From contig CAMWNB010000002.1 in NCBI GenBank assembly GCA_947175495.1, positions 31,029-95,028 on the forward strand: 64,000 bases of DNA, read 5' to 3'. This document shows, one piece after another, positions 16,793 through 25,929 of this stretch (its first letter is position 1; each line of letters opens with the position of its first letter). The translations under genes were made by a program, and so were the position numbers. The notes below the pieces were generated by a model that was given only the letters and a program-made list of their open reading frames with translations, did no database searches and had not been told where the DNA came from. This stretch comes from an uncultured Porphyromonadaceae bacterium (GTDB lineage Bacteria > Bacteroidota > Bacteroidia > Bacteroidales > Muribaculaceae).

Positions 16793-17623
16793 TTATCGTC
16801 CGAAAGACAGGGTGGTGTAATAGTTGAGGCCTCCTCCGGCGGCGTAACCGCTACCGAAACTAAGGGTGATGTATTGCCCGTCGTTGCCCCACCACACGGC
16901 ACGTCGGCCGCCACCGGCGAGATTCTGCACGGCATACGGACGTCCGTATGCCGATGTCAGGCTGTTGTAGACGGCGTTGTAGCGTCCGAGATTGTAGCCC
17001 GATGTATAGTAGACAAATTCCGAGCCGTCAAGACCGGCGTTTCCGTAGTGCAGGTTGGCTACAGGCCAGCTGTAGTTGAGCATAGGCACATTGGCGAGAT
17101 ACACCACGTTGTTGTCATAGCCGCTCACGTTGTAGCCGTTGTTGATGAGCGCATTTATGCTGAGGTTCACAGTCGTGCCTAATGCCACTCCGAGAATGCT
17201 GCGGAACGGGCGCCAGCTGTGTGGGTGCCATGACGGAGGCGGCGGAGCCGGGCGATGATAGGGGCGTGGGGGCGGCATGTTGGGCCGGTGCGGACGTCCG
17301 TAGTTCACATGATGGTGGTGGTGTGGTGTTGCCTGTGGTCCGGGCTTTGGCCTCTGCGGGGGACGCTGCGGCTGCCCGTGGTGATTGCCTTGCGGGGGAC
17401 GCTGAGGCCCGTGCGGTTTTTTATTGTCCGGACGCCCGGGTTGCTGCGGGCGGTTGTTGCCCGGACGGCTTCCATGCTTTTTGCCGTTGCGGCTCTGAGT
17501 GGGGCGTGTCTGGTGCTGTTCGGGTTTGTCCTGGCCGTTGTTGCGTCCGCGTGCTTCTGTGCAGGGGGCGCACAATGCTCCGCAGAGGAGCAGGATGGCG
17601 ATTGTGCGGTATATCTTCTGCAT
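16793..17623 (-). CDS. Secreted Pro/Gln/His-rich protein, function unknown
   Basis: This 276-residue protein starts with a signal peptide (MQKIYRTIAILLLCGALCAP, ending before EARG). A disordered low-complexity stretch follows (about residues 25-125), rich in Pro, Gln, Arg, Gly and His, with HHHHH and PRPYHRPAPPPP. A folded C-terminal half rich in Tyr, Asn and Gly ends in YYTTLSFGR. The start is set at ATG complement 17621-17623 because it gives a proper signal; an upstream in-frame ATG at 17827 would run through the pyrE promoter. The His/Pro region may bind metal or cell wall; this is inference. Confidence 0.7.
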   Translation of the reverse strand: MQKIYRTIAILLLCGALCAPCTEARGRNNGQDKPEQHQTRPTQSRNGKKHGSRPGNNRPQQPGRPDNKKPHGPQRPPQGNHHGQPQRPPQRPKPGPQATPHHHHHVNYGRPHRPNMPPPRPYHRPAPPPPSWHPHSWRPFRSILGVALGTTVNLSINALINNGYNVSGYDNNVVYLANVPMLNYSWPVANLHYGNAGLDGSEFVYYTSGYNLGRYNAVYNSLTSAYGRPYAVQNLAGGGRRAVWWGNDGQYITLSFGSGYAAGGGLNYYTTLSFGR

Positions 17624-17710
17624 GGTCGTGGATTTTTGTTGGGGTGTATACAAATATGATGTCAAATGGCCGAAAAAGTTTAAAGTCGCGCTAAAAAAAG
17701 CGTCAGACGT

Positions 17711-17740
17711 TTTGCAAATCTGTACTTTTTTGTACCTTTG
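17711..17740 (+). promoter_or_regulatory. Promoter of pyrE operon
   Basis: TTTG (17711-17714) and TACCTTTG (17733-17740) are separated by 18 bases, a good match to the Bacteroidetes consensus, with the ATG 31 bases downstream. Confidence 0.8.
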
Positions 17741-17771
17741 CATTGGAAACAATTCAAGTGTAAAGAAGAAT

Positions 17772-18422
17772 ATGGAACATGTGGCCCGTTTGCTTGCAGG
17801 CAAACTGTTGAAAATCAGCGCAATCAATCTTCAGCCCGATAATTCGTTCATCTGGGCCAACGGCTGGAATGCGCCAATGTACACCGACATGCGCAAGACG
17901 CTGTCGTACCCCGCTTTACGCACATTCATAAAGATACAGCTTGCACGCCTGATAATGGAGCATTTCGGTGAGGCCGATGCCGTGGCCGGAGTAGCGACGG
18001 GTGCCATCGCCTATTCTGCTATGGTGGCTGATGAGCTGGGTCTTCCCTATGCATATGTCCGCACAACGCCAAAAGACCATGGCCTTGAGAATCTGATAGA
18101 AGGCAATCTCAAGCCTGGACAGAAAGTGGTGGTTGTCAACGACCTGCTCACCAACGGCTCGCGTTCGCTCCGCGTGGCCCGCACGCTGTCCGATGCCGGC
18201 TGCGATGTCATCGGCATGGTGGCTATGCTCGACTTCGGCTTTGATGCCGCAGTGGATATGCTCGATGAGTTCGGCATAAAGGTCAAGGCGTTGAGCAATT
18301 ACAGCGATATGCTTGATGTGGCGCTTGCCGAAGGAGTGATTCTGCCCTCGGATGTGACCGCATTCAAGGAATGGCACGACGATCCGGAATCGTGGACGCC
18401 CGGCTCCGGCGACAATGAATAA
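17772..18422 (+). CDS. pyrE: Orotate phosphoribosyltransferase
   Basis: This 216-residue enzyme joins orotate to PRPP to give OMP, the fifth step of pyrimidine synthesis. The PRPP-binding signature is VVVVNDLLTNGSRS (about residues 118-131). In this motif an Asn replaces the first of the usual acidic pair (VEDLxTTGGS type), which is common in this group. Upstream, GVATGAIAYSAMVAD forms the flexible region. The ATG at 17772 was chosen because it follows the promoter by about 30 bases and gives the usual length. Next gene in the same direction is 12 bases away. Confidence 0.93.
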   Translation: MEHVARLLAGKLLKISAINLQPDNSFIWANGWNAPMYTDMRKTLSYPALRTFIKIQLARLIMEHFGEADAVAGVATGAIAYSAMVADELGLPYAYVRTTPKDHGLENLIEGNLKPGQKVVVVNDLLTNGSRSLRVARTLSDAGCDVIGMVAMLDFGFDAAVDMLDEFGIKVKALSNYSDMLDVALAEGVILPSDVTAFKEWHDDPESWTPGSGDNE

Positions 18423-18434
18423 CAGACAAAAGAT

Positions 18435-18851
18435 ATGGCAACATATAAAGCAAAAGCAGTAACTATCAATAAATCGGCAGAGGCCATTGCCGAGCAGTTC
18501 GCCGACCTCACCCGTCTGCAGACGCAGCTCGACAATCTGCCCCCGGAGGAGCGTGCGAAGGTGGGAGATGCCCACTTCACCTCCGACGCAATCATCATCA
18601 ATTCGCCACAAGTGGGCGAAATCAAATTCCAGGTGACCGAGCGCACTCCCGGACGCGTGGCCTTTCAGGCAGGCGGCCTGCCGATGCCTGTGATTATGGC
18701 TGTGGACATGACGCCGCTTGGCGCTGATTCCACGGAGGTGCTTGCCTCGCTCGACATTGACATTCCCGCGGTGTTGCGTCCTATGGTTGGCGGCACTATG
18801 CAGAAGGCTGTCGACCAGTTCGGTCAGCTGATCACCCGTCTCAATCAGTGA
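18435..18851 (+). CDS. SRPBCC-family protein
   Basis: This 138-residue protein fits the START/polyketide-cyclase helix-grip fold: an N-terminal strand and helix (SAEAIAEQFADL), a long central region of alternating strands (IKFQVTERTPGRVAFQAGG; MAVDMTPLGADSTEVLA) and a C-terminal helix (MQKAVDQFGQLITRL). Proteins of this fold bind small hydrophobic molecules; no catalytic residues are evident. The gene lies 12 bases after pyrE, and its TGA overlaps the GTG start of the next gene, so all three are one operon. A link to pyrimidine metabolism is not established. Confidence 0.8.
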   Translation: MATYKAKAVTINKSAEAIAEQFADLTRLQTQLDNLPPEERAKVGDAHFTSDAIIINSPQVGEIKFQVTERTPGRVAFQAGGLPMPVIMAVDMTPLGADSTEVLASLDIDIPAVLRPMVGGTMQKAVDQFGQLITRLNQ

Positions 18852-19339
18852 AGCTGAGGCTTTCGGCCATAGCGTTTGCCCTTGCGGCTGCGGCTGCTTC
18901 GGGATGTCATCATCTCGACGACGACCGTGTGCCGTTGATGCCGGTGTGGCTTAGTTTCAACACGCAGGCCGACTGGACCCTGTACGGCACACCCGCTGCT
19001 ACGGATTACAAGCTGTTTGTCAAATCCGAACGCATGCCGGCAAATTACCCTTATACCGCGCTTGATGAAACCGGCTATGGTGGCATATTGCTCGTGTGCG
19101 ATGTCATGGGCTATCCCAAGGCCTATGATGCCGCTTGCCCGGTGGAGGTGAAGCGTGATGTGCGTGTGCGCGTCAACGCCGATTTGAAAGCAGAGTGTCC
19201 AGTGTGTCACAGCACTTTTGATGTGTTCTCGCTTGACGGACATCCGCTTTCCGGCCGTGCGGCCGACGAGGGGTGGGGGCTTCGTCGTTTCAGTGTAGGC
19301 CCAGGCACGCGCGGCGAAACTATGGTGGTGCGCCAATAG
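18848..19339 (+). CDS. Rieske-like lipoprotein with altered cluster ligands
   Basis: This 163-residue protein has a signal peptide ending in a lipobox Cys20 (AASGC). Its C-terminal half reads like the small domain of Rieske proteins: CPVEVKRDVRV (Cys97), then ECPVCHSTFDVFSLDG (Cys117, Cys120, His121), then GHPLSGRA. True Rieske proteins ligate the 2Fe-2S cluster through CxH and CxxH boxes. Here the first His is Val99 and the second box is CPVCH, so binding of a normal Rieske cluster is doubtful. Start is GTG at 18848, overlapping the previous TGA. A membrane-anchored role in the periplasm is likely; the rest is unknown. Confidence 0.65.
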   Translation: MKLRLSAIAFALAAAAASGCHHLDDDRVPLMPVWLSFNTQADWTLYGTPAATDYKLFVKSERMPANYPYTALDETGYGGILLVCDVMGYPKAYDAACPVEVKRDVRVRVNADLKAECPVCHSTFDVFSLDGHPLSGRAADEGWGLRRFSVGPGTRGETMVVRQ

Positions 19340-19351
19340 CGCCATGACGAT

Positions 19352-19400
19352 AAACAACAAGGCAGCCATCGGCATCGGGCCGATGGCTGCCTTGTTGTTT
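19352..19400. terminator. Bidirectional terminator, 21-bp stem
   Basis: A perfect 21-bp stem (19352-19372 with 19380-19400) with a 7-base loop is flanked by A-rich and T-rich ends, between the convergent pyrE operon and malic enzyme gene. Confidence 0.92.
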
Positions 19401-19414
19401 ACAGAATATCTTTG

Positions 19415-20746
19415 CTATTTTTTGACAGGGCATTCGCTGCCTTCGTTGAGCATGAGCTCGGACATATAGCGGTTCTCGCGGTCGATGAGCGTGGAGAGAT
19501 AGCGCTCGTAGGCGTTGAGGTCGGCAAGCGGATGGCGTGCGACGCCGCTTGTGGCCGCAGCTTCGGCCACGGCGCGAGATACGCGCGGAAGCAGGCGCTT
19601 GTCGAATGGCTTCGGCAGGATGTATTTGGGACCGAACTCAAGCGATTTGTCCGGATACAGACGGCGTAGACTTTCGGTAGCCGGCTCGTGTGCCAGCGCG
19701 GCCACGGCGCGGGCGGCAGCCAGCTTCATGTCCTCGTTTATCTCACTGGCGTCGCAGTCGAGGGCACCGCGGAATATGTAGGGGAAACCGAGCACATTGT
19801 TGATCTGGTTGGAGAAGTCGCTTCGGCCGGTGGCGAAAATGAGGTCGTCGCGTGTGGCAAGTGCCAGGTCGTGGTCTATCTCGGGATCGGGATTGGCCAA
19901 CGCGAACACGATGGGTTTGGGTGCCATGCTCAGCAGCATTTCGGGCGACATCACGTTTGCCACAGACAGGCCGAGGAACACATCGGCTCCCACAAGTGCG
20001 TCGGCCAGGGTGTGAAGGTCGCGTGTGGTGGCGAATTCTTTTTTTGCTCCTGACAGACCGTCGCGGTCGGCGCGTATCACGCCTTTGCTGTCGCACATGA
20101 CGATGTTGTCGTGCTTTACTCCCAGGGCCATATACAGGCGTGTGCAGGCGATGGCTGCAGCTCCTGCGCCGTTGACCACAAGCTTCACCTCCCCGATGTT
20201 TTTACCCTGTATGGTGAGTGCGTTGAGCAGTGCGGCCGCCGAGATTATGGCAGTGCCGTGCTGGTCGTCGTGCATGACGGGGATATCGCATTCTTCGCGC
20301 AGCCGGCGTTCTATTTCAAAGCATTCGGGAGCCTTGATGTCTTCCAGGTTGATGCCACCGAAGGTGGGCGTCATGGCCTTTACGGCAGCGATGAAGGCTT
20401 CGGGGTCGGCTGCGTCAAGCTCGATGTCGTAGGCGTCGAGGCCGGCGTAGATTTTAAACAGCAGAGCCTTTCCTTCCATCACCGGCTTTGCGGCGAGCGG
20501 GCCGATGTTGCCGAGTCCGAGCACTGCTGTGCCGTTGCTGATTACGGCCACGAGGTTGGAACGGCCGGTGTAGCGTCGCACCGCTGTCGGGTTGTCCTTG
20601 ATGGCAAGACACGGGTAGGCGACACCGGGCGAATAGGCCAGCGAAAGGTCGCCGGGGCAGCTGTAGGGTTTGGTCGGCACCACGGCTATTTTGCCGGGTT
20701 GCGGGTGCTCGTGATAGGAGAGGGCTTTTTCTTTGAGGTTGTTCAT
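19415..20746 (-). CDS. NAD(P)-dependent malic enzyme, short form
   Basis: This 443-residue enzyme decarboxylates malate to pyruvate with reduction of NAD(P). Visible motifs include [36 protein letters not shown]-like [25 protein letters not shown] and the Rossmann stretch [12 protein letters not shown]. Bacteroidetes commonly carry the about 760-residue MaeB with a C-terminal phosphotransacetylase-like domain; that domain is absent here. ATG complement 20744-20746 gives the normal N-terminus ([13 protein letters not shown]). A possible promoter (near-consensus TAGAATTG) is at 20806-20813. Confidence 0.95.
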   Translation of the reverse strand: MNNLKEKALSYHEHPQPGKIAVVPTKPYSCPGDLSLAYSPGVAYPCLAIKDNPTAVRRYTGRSNLVAVISNGTAVLGLGNIGPLAAKPVMEGKALLFKIYAGLDAYDIELDAADPEAFIAAVKAMTPTFGGINLEDIKAPECFEIERRLREECDIPVMHDDQHGTAIISAAALLNALTIQGKNIGEVKLVVNGAGAAAIACTRLYMALGVKHDNIVMCDSKGVIRADRDGLSGAKKEFATTRDLHTLADALVGADVFLGLSVANVMSPEMLLSMAPKPIVFALANPDPEIDHDLALATRDDLIFATGRSDFSNQINNVLGFPYIFRGALDCDASEINEDMKLAAARAVAALAHEPATESLRRLYPDKSLEFGPKYILPKPFDKRLLPRVSRAVAEAAATSGVARHPLADLNAYERYLSTLIDRENRYMSELMLNEGSECPVKK

Positions 20747-20895
20747 CTTGAGGTGTAAATCATAAGCTGTCGGCGATGGAGGGATATACGCGGCAGGCCA
20801 TTCAACAATTCTATTTTTTCTTTTTCCGTAAAACACAAAAATCGTGCCATGGGTTGGTTTTGTCACGCAACTGTTTGCTTAAATTTTGTAAAAAA

Positions 20896-20925
20896 AAGAG
20901 AGGCGACCCGCGGGTCGCCTCTCTT
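20896..20925 (-). terminator. Terminator of the TonB receptor/lipoprotein operon
   Basis: A perfect 15-bp palindrome (20896-20910 with 20911-20925) ends on the minus strand in a run of seven or more T. It lies 25 bases past the lipoprotein stop. Confidence 0.9.
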
Positions 20926-20949
20926 GTGGGGTATGTTCTTGAGCTTTAT

Positions 20950-22992
20950 TTATTCGGCGTCATTCCATGTGCAGTCGAGGAATGTGAATGTGCCGGGGGC
21001 AGTCACCTCGAAACGGATAGTGTGGGCGGTGGTTGCACCGTCATAGACGTAGAAGTTGATGGTGTAGGTCACCTGCACGCCGTCCATGGGCATTGCGTCG
21101 GGATGAATCTGCGCGAGGACGCCGGGCATTACTTCGGTTTCAAAGCGCTTTTTCATAGTGGCGACCACTTCTGCGTCGGACATGCCCTCGTAGCCGGCGG
21201 GATACTGGGCGCGAGCCTTGTCGGCACGGAGGTCTACGTTGTTCTGGTAGGCAGTGGTGCCGCAGTAGTACTCGTTGTTGCCGAAGGAGGTTACATAGCC
21301 GAAGCCGCTGGTGATGCTTGTGGAGCCCAGAGGCACGTCGATGTTCTCGTAGACCCAGTCGGTGCATGCCTGGTAGTAGGTGGCGCTGAACTCAATGTTG
21401 CGGCCTGCGGGCAGCGTGATTACCACGCTGGGATCGGCCTTCCACTGGCCATTGTTGCGCACGAACTGGAGGGTGGTCTCCTCAATGCCGTCGTTTTCGG
21501 CCCATTCGCCGTTGCTGAAGATATACTGGCGGGCGATATAGCCGTTGGCCTCATAATTGTAGAACACTACGAACTCCTGTTCGCCTTCCTGGGCGTAGGG
21601 GAATGTCTGCTTAAGGAAGATGGGCAGTCCGAAGTTGGCCTGGGCGGTGGTGAGGTTGCCGAAGGTCTTGCCGGTGATTTCGTTGCACTGGTCGGCACTG
21701 AGGGCGGTCACGTCGTTGGGCTTGCTCCAGCGGCTGCCGTTGTAGTAGTACACCTCGGATGCTTTTACCGAAGCGACCTTGGCTACATGGCGCGGTGCGG
21801 CTGCGGCCGCTCCGTCCTTGATTTCTGTGACAACGGTGCTCATGTAGCGGCCGCCGGCGATTGCGATGAAATAGCCGTTGACGGTGACATTTGCGCCGTC
21901 GGTCAGCTGGGCCTTGAGAGCCTCGGGTGTGAAGTAGGCGCTGCCCTTTGCGGTCTCGGCTCCGTCCACAACGATGTTGATGTTGTTGCCGCTGACGGCC
22001 ACGGTGCCGGTCATCTGCACATACTGGGCAACTTCGTTGTCGGTGCGGGTGATGAGCGCGTCCATGTCGGCGCCTGTGAGCACCTTGGGCGCGGGATACT
22101 CGTAGGTGGTGGCGGTGGGGTCGGTCACCTTGGTGATGGTGGCAGTGGCGAGGTCAAGCTGGAAGCCCTTGTTGTAGGCTCCTACTGTGGCTGTGACTTC
22201 GTAGGCGTCGCCGATGGTGTAGGCCGAAGCATCGATGCCTGCGCCATCGTAGGCGAAAACCGAGCCGCTGGCGTCGGTGACGATGATGCCGCGGTCGCAG
22301 AAGCCGGTGATCCAGCCCTGGATGGTCACCTGCTGGTCAAGAGCCATGGTGGCTACGACAGAGCTGGGCTTCCATGTTTCAGGCTCTGCAGTGGAGTTGA
22401 ACACGGGATCTGTGGTGCTCCAGTTGTAGTTGACCACTACATAGTCGCCTTGCTCGGCATCGGGGAATTTCTCGGCAAGAATGCCGGGCACCGATGCGGC
22501 AGCAGTGTGGGAGGGAGCGAGCGCTTCTGCGTAGTTCTCGTCGCTTTCGTAGATGGCCTGATAGTCCTCGGTGGTGAGAGTATAGGAGGACGACGCGTTC
22601 AGCAGCTCGAGCTCTTCGGGCAGTGCGTCGGCCACGTTGTAGGTCACCTTTACGGCCGAGCCGTCGCTGAGCGAGAAATAGGAGAAGCTCGTCGACGCCA
22701 GGAAGGAGGGCAGATAGTCCTCGGCAGTGATTTTGTCGGTGAAGCGGTGGAGCTTGCCCACGTTGGCGAGTTCGGCGGCGAGTTCGTCGCCGGCGAGAGC
22801 CTTGTTGGAGGAGTTGGCGGCGATGGCGGCGTAGTCGGCATCGGTGAGGGTGTATTCCACGGTCTGCACGTCAGTGTTGTCGGGCGTGGTGAAACCGTCG
22901 AGATAGTCCTCGTTCCAGCTGTTGTCGTCGCAGGCTGCGAGTGCGAGCACGGCGGCGGCTGCGATGAGAGGCTTTACGATATATTGTTTCAT
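20950..22992 (-). CDS. Large lipoprotein with OB-fold-like repeats, partner of TonB receptor
   Basis: This 680-residue protein has a lipoprotein signal ending at Cys21 (LALAAC). The body contains two regions beginning YTLTDADYAAI and YTLTTEDYQAI. After these comes a pair of OB-like modules: VTIQGWITGFCDRGIIVTDASG with YEVTATVGAYNKGFQL, and VQMTGTVAVSGNNINIVVDG with VTVNGYFIAIAGG. Such modules occur in Bacteroidetes surface lipoproteins of the DUF5689 type. It lies 21 bases after a 909-residue TonB receptor, in the place that SusD holds in other operons, but it has no SusD-like helical repeats. It probably captures the ligand, perhaps nucleic acid or glycan, at the cell surface; the ligand is inference. 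Confidence 0.75.
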   Translation of the reverse strand: MKQYIVKPLIAAAAVLALAACDDNSWNEDYLDGFTTPDNTDVQTVEYTLTDADYAAIAANSSNKALAGDELAAELANVGKLHRFTDKITAEDYLPSFLASTSFSYFSLSDGSAVKVTYNVADALPEELELLNASSSYTLTTEDYQAIYESDENYAEALAPSHTAAASVPGILAEKFPDAEQGDYVVVNYNWSTTDPVFNSTAEPETWKPSSVVATMALDQQVTIQGWITGFCDRGIIVTDASGSVFAYDGAGIDASAYTIGDAYEVTATVGAYNKGFQLDLATATITKVTDPTATTYEYPAPKVLTGADMDALITRTDNEVAQYVQMTGTVAVSGNNINIVVDGAETAKGSAYFTPEALKAQLTDGANVTVNGYFIAIAGGRYMSTVVTEIKDGAAAAAPRHVAKVASVKASEVYYYNGSRWSKPNDVTALSADQCNEITGKTFGNLTTAQANFGLPIFLKQTFPYAQEGEQEFVVFYNYEANGYIARQYIFSNGEWAENDGIEETTLQFVRNNGQWKADPSVVITLPAGRNIEFSATYYQACTDWVYENIDVPLGSTSITSGFGYVTSFGNNEYYCGTTAYQNNVDLRADKARAQYPAGYEGMSDAEVVATMKKRFETEVMPGVLAQIHPDAMPMDGVQVTYTINFYVYDGATTAHTIRFEVTAPGTFTFLDCTWNDAE

Positions 22993-23013
22993 TATGTAGT
23001 CGGATTGAGAGGA

Positions 23014-25743
23014 TTAGAAGTTAAGACGCAGTTTCATCGAGTAAGTGCGGCCGAAGGAGTAGAACACGAACTGCGCGTTGCGCCAGTTTCCGTCGGTCGT
23101 CAGCGGGCTCTGACCGTGGGTGATGTAGTTGTAGTTGAAGAGGTTGTTCACGCTGCCCGAGAGGGTGGCGTCGAGGCCGCCGAAGTTGAAGCGGTAGCTT
23201 GCGTGCAGGTCGGTGGTGTGGCCCCAGGGCATTTTCCAGGGCTGGGCCACGTCGAGGGGCTTGGTGAAGCTGAGGTCGCTGGTGTTCAGATACTGGTCGG
23301 TGTAGTTGCGGGCTTCAAACACCCAGTCGGCGCCCACGCGCAGGCCGTTGAAGGGTTTGAAGGTGACGCCCAGAGCGCCGGTGGTTTGAGGCGAACCGTC
23401 CACCTTGATGCCCTTGTAGTTGAGCGTCGAGCTTGCGTGGTCGGGAGCGTAGATGCCGCTGGCGATGGTGCCGTCAAGGCTGCCTTTCACGACGGCGAGG
23501 GGCTGGCCCTGCGAGTCGTAGTAGTAGCCGGTGGCGTTGCTCACCCATTCCCAGTTGCCCATGGAGAGCATGCCGTTGAGCTCAAACCAGGTGGCGGGCT
23601 TGTAGGTGAAATCAAGTTCCACGCCCATGTGGCGTGCGTCGATGCCCTGAAGGTTGAGGACGTAGCGGTCGTTGGTGGCCTGCATGTAGCCCGAGCGCAT
23701 GATGGCGCGGTCGATCCACTTGGTGTAGTAGGCGTTCAAGGTGAGGGCGAACACGCGGTTGGAGAAGCCGTAGCCGATTTCGGCCGAGAAGGTCTTCTCG
23801 TTCACGGCGTTCTTGTTGAGGATGTTGCTTACGTTGTAGGCTGCGAAAGCGTTCGAGAAGAAGGGAGCGCGGCTGATGAAGCCCACGTTGAAGAACACGT
23901 TGTTGTGGCGGTTGATGTTGTAGTTGGCGCCGCCTTTGATCTGGCCGCCCAGGAAGTTCACTTTGTCGGACTTGCTGTGGGCGTCGTCATAGTAGAAGTG
24001 GTCGTCGCGCCAGTAGGTGGTGTGCGAGAGCGCGCCGGACAGAACCATGTTGAGTTTCTTTTCGAGCATGGTGTATTCCACCTGGCCGTACACGCCGCCC
24101 TGGAGGGTGAAGCCCTTGAAATTGCGATACACGATGTCGCCCACGCCGAGGTGCTCGTATTTCCAGTTGGGGTCGGCGGCCGCTGCGTTGTTGGCGGCGT
24201 TCACGCTTGCGCGGTCGGCGTCGTCCATGTAGTACGAGCCGCCGTACAGGTCGATGATTTTGTTGTTGTGGTCGCCCACATAGTAGCGGAAGTCAACACC
24301 GCCGGTCACAGCCAGGCGGTTGCCGTTTTTCTGATCCCAGAACTTTTTGTAGTTCGACACGAGGCCGTACCACTGGTGGCTGTTGTTGCTTTTGCTCATC
24401 ACCATTTCCGAGCCGGTGGTGCTGGCGGCGTTCATGTCCTGGATTGCGCCGTAGTCGAAGGTGCCGTCGGGGCGGCGGAACTGCATGTTGAGGACACCGT
24501 TGGTGGCACCGTTCCACCACGAGCGGATGGTGCTCGTGCGGCCCTGGCCGGAGTAGCCGTAGCCCGACGAAACGGACGCATATACGGAGGTAGCCCACGA
24601 TGAGGTGTTGTCAATCTGCCACATGTGGCGCAGAGTGAACTGGGGCTTGTGGTAGACGTTGCGGAATGCTGTGCGCTGGCGGCCTTCGTTGTCGAAGCCG
24701 TAGTTGGCGTTGTAGCGGTAGGGGCTTTCGCCGTTCATGTAGTTGCGGACGTTCTGCCAGCCTTCGACGTTGAGGCCGTCATAGAGGTTGTTGCGCTGGT
24801 TGTGGCTCTGGGGTGCGCCCATGCCGGTGAGAGAGATTTCGTGCTTCTCGTTGATGCGCTTCGACACGTTGAAGAACCAGTTGTAGCCGCTGTACTGCGT
24901 GCCCTGGATGTAGCCGTCGCCCCAGCGGTGTGCGCCGAGCACGGTAACGGCCCAGCCGTTTTTCATTACACCGGTGGAGAGCTTGATGCCGTACTGGTTC
25001 ATGCCGTCGTTGCCCATGCCGTACCAGATGCTGCCGCCCTTGTCCACGTCGAGCGTGCGGGTGGTGATGGCGATGGTGCCGCCGATAGAGGGCGTGGAAA
25101 GAATGCTGGCGCCGAGACCGCGCTGTGTCTGCATGCTGCTGGTGACGTCGCTGAGGCCGGCCCAGTTGCTCCAATACACGTTGCCGTTCTCCATGTCGTT
25201 GACGGGAACGCCGTTCACGGTCACGGCCACCCACTGGCTCTTGAAGCCGCGCATGCGGGTTTCGGCATCGCCGTAGCCGCCGCCCTGCTTGTTGGTGTAC
25301 ACGCCGGGAGTGGTCTTGAGGATTTCGGGGAATTCCTGGCCGCCGAGTTTCACGTCGATGGTTGCCTGGTCAACGTTGCTCATGGCCACGGGGGTGACGC
25401 GTGTCTTACCGATGGCCTGTGTGACGATTACGTCGTTGAGCACGGTGTTGTCGGGCATAAGTTTCACCACACCGAGTTCCTTGGCGGGCTTCAGCTCTAC
25501 GGATTTGAATCCGATGTAGCTGATTTTTACAGCTTTTGCCTTGTCGGGAACGCTGATTTTGAAATTGCCGTCGTAGTCGGTCACCGCTGTGGCGTTGTGG
25601 CCGGGTACGGTGATGGATGCACCGATGACAGGCTCGTCTTGGTCGTCGACAACTTGGCCGGTGACTGTCACCGCCGCATAAGCGCTCATAGCGCTCATGC
25701 AGGAAATCCAAATTGTGCAAGCTAAGAGAAGTAGTCTCTTCAT
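23014..25743 (-). CDS. TonB-dependent receptor with carboxypeptidase-like N-terminal domain
   Basis: This 909-residue outer membrane protein has a signal peptide (about residues 1-23) and a carboxypeptidase regulatory-like Ig domain (VTGQVVDDQDEPVIGASITV to KISYIGFKSVEL, about 26-100). A plug follows with GQEFPEILKTTPGVY and MRGFKSQWVAVTVNGVPVND, then a 22-strand barrel ending in MKLRLNF with terminal Phe. The terminal aromatic is the BAM signal. The receptor imports a large ligand with TonB. It forms an operon with the lipoprotein downstream. A leader of about 175 bases precedes it. Not a typical SusC, since no SusD follows. Confidence 0.93.
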   Translation of the reverse strand: MKRLLLLACTIWISCMSAMSAYAAVTVTGQVVDDQDEPVIGASITVPGHNATAVTDYDGNFKISVPDKAKAVKISYIGFKSVELKPAKELGVVKLMPDNTVLNDVIVTQAIGKTRVTPVAMSNVDQATIDVKLGGQEFPEILKTTPGVYTNKQGGGYGDAETRMRGFKSQWVAVTVNGVPVNDMENGNVYWSNWAGLSDVTSSMQTQRGLGASILSTPSIGGTIAITTRTLDVDKGGSIWYGMGNDGMNQYGIKLSTGVMKNGWAVTVLGAHRWGDGYIQGTQYSGYNWFFNVSKRINEKHEISLTGMGAPQSHNQRNNLYDGLNVEGWQNVRNYMNGESPYRYNANYGFDNEGRQRTAFRNVYHKPQFTLRHMWQIDNTSSWATSVYASVSSGYGYSGQGRTSTIRSWWNGATNGVLNMQFRRPDGTFDYGAIQDMNAASTTGSEMVMSKSNNSHQWYGLVSNYKKFWDQKNGNRLAVTGGVDFRYYVGDHNNKIIDLYGGSYYMDDADRASVNAANNAAAADPNWKYEHLGVGDIVYRNFKGFTLQGGVYGQVEYTMLEKKLNMVLSGALSHTTYWRDDHFYYDDAHSKSDKVNFLGGQIKGGANYNINRHNNVFFNVGFISRAPFFSNAFAAYNVSNILNKNAVNEKTFSAEIGYGFSNRVFALTLNAYYTKWIDRAIMRSGYMQATNDRYVLNLQGIDARHMGVELDFTYKPATWFELNGMLSMGNWEWVSNATGYYYDSQGQPLAVVKGSLDGTIASGIYAPDHASSTLNYKGIKVDGSPQTTGALGVTFKPFNGLRVGADWVFEARNYTDQYLNTSDLSFTKPLDVAQPWKMPWGHTTDLHASYRFNFGGLDATLSGSVNNLFNYNYITHGQSPLTTDGNWRNAQFVFYSFGRTYSMKLRLNF

Positions 25744-25929
25744 ACTGAGTTGCTTGGGATTAGAAATGTGATAATATTAGGGTTGGTTGTAAAGAAATTG
25801 CACCTGTGTTTTCGTCGCCAAACCCGTGGCGGATGTCTAAATCCTTGTCTGCAACAAAGTGTTAGAGTTGTGGCACAAAGTGTCGTGCGCTATTTGTGGG
25901 TAAATGACCCTTTTCTGCGTGCAAAGGTA
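25744..25929 (-). promoter_or_regulatory. Promoter and long leader of the 909-residue TonB receptor
   Basis: TACCTTTG on the minus strand (25922-25929) is a perfect -7 box. The resulting leader of about 175 bases contains a small hairpin (CGCC and GGCG arms around 25816-25832) and two CAAAGTGT copies (in the plus-strand reading, near 25855 and 25876). I see no known riboswitch. The rest of the 300-base gap to 26045 holds the opposing promoter. Confidence 0.6.

Noticed and set aside
18998..19340. Possibility that the Rieske-like lipoprotein is a normal Rieske ferredoxin
   Set aside because: The first histidine ligand is absent and the second box has a Cys-His in place of a single His, so it is reported as altered rather than a true Rieske protein.
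20776..24603. Very long (1275 codons) open frame on the plus strand opposite the lipoprotein and TonB receptor genes
   Set aside because: It is antisense to two clear genes and has a Val/Gly/His-rich composition with no domains, a by-product of GC-rich codons on the other strand.
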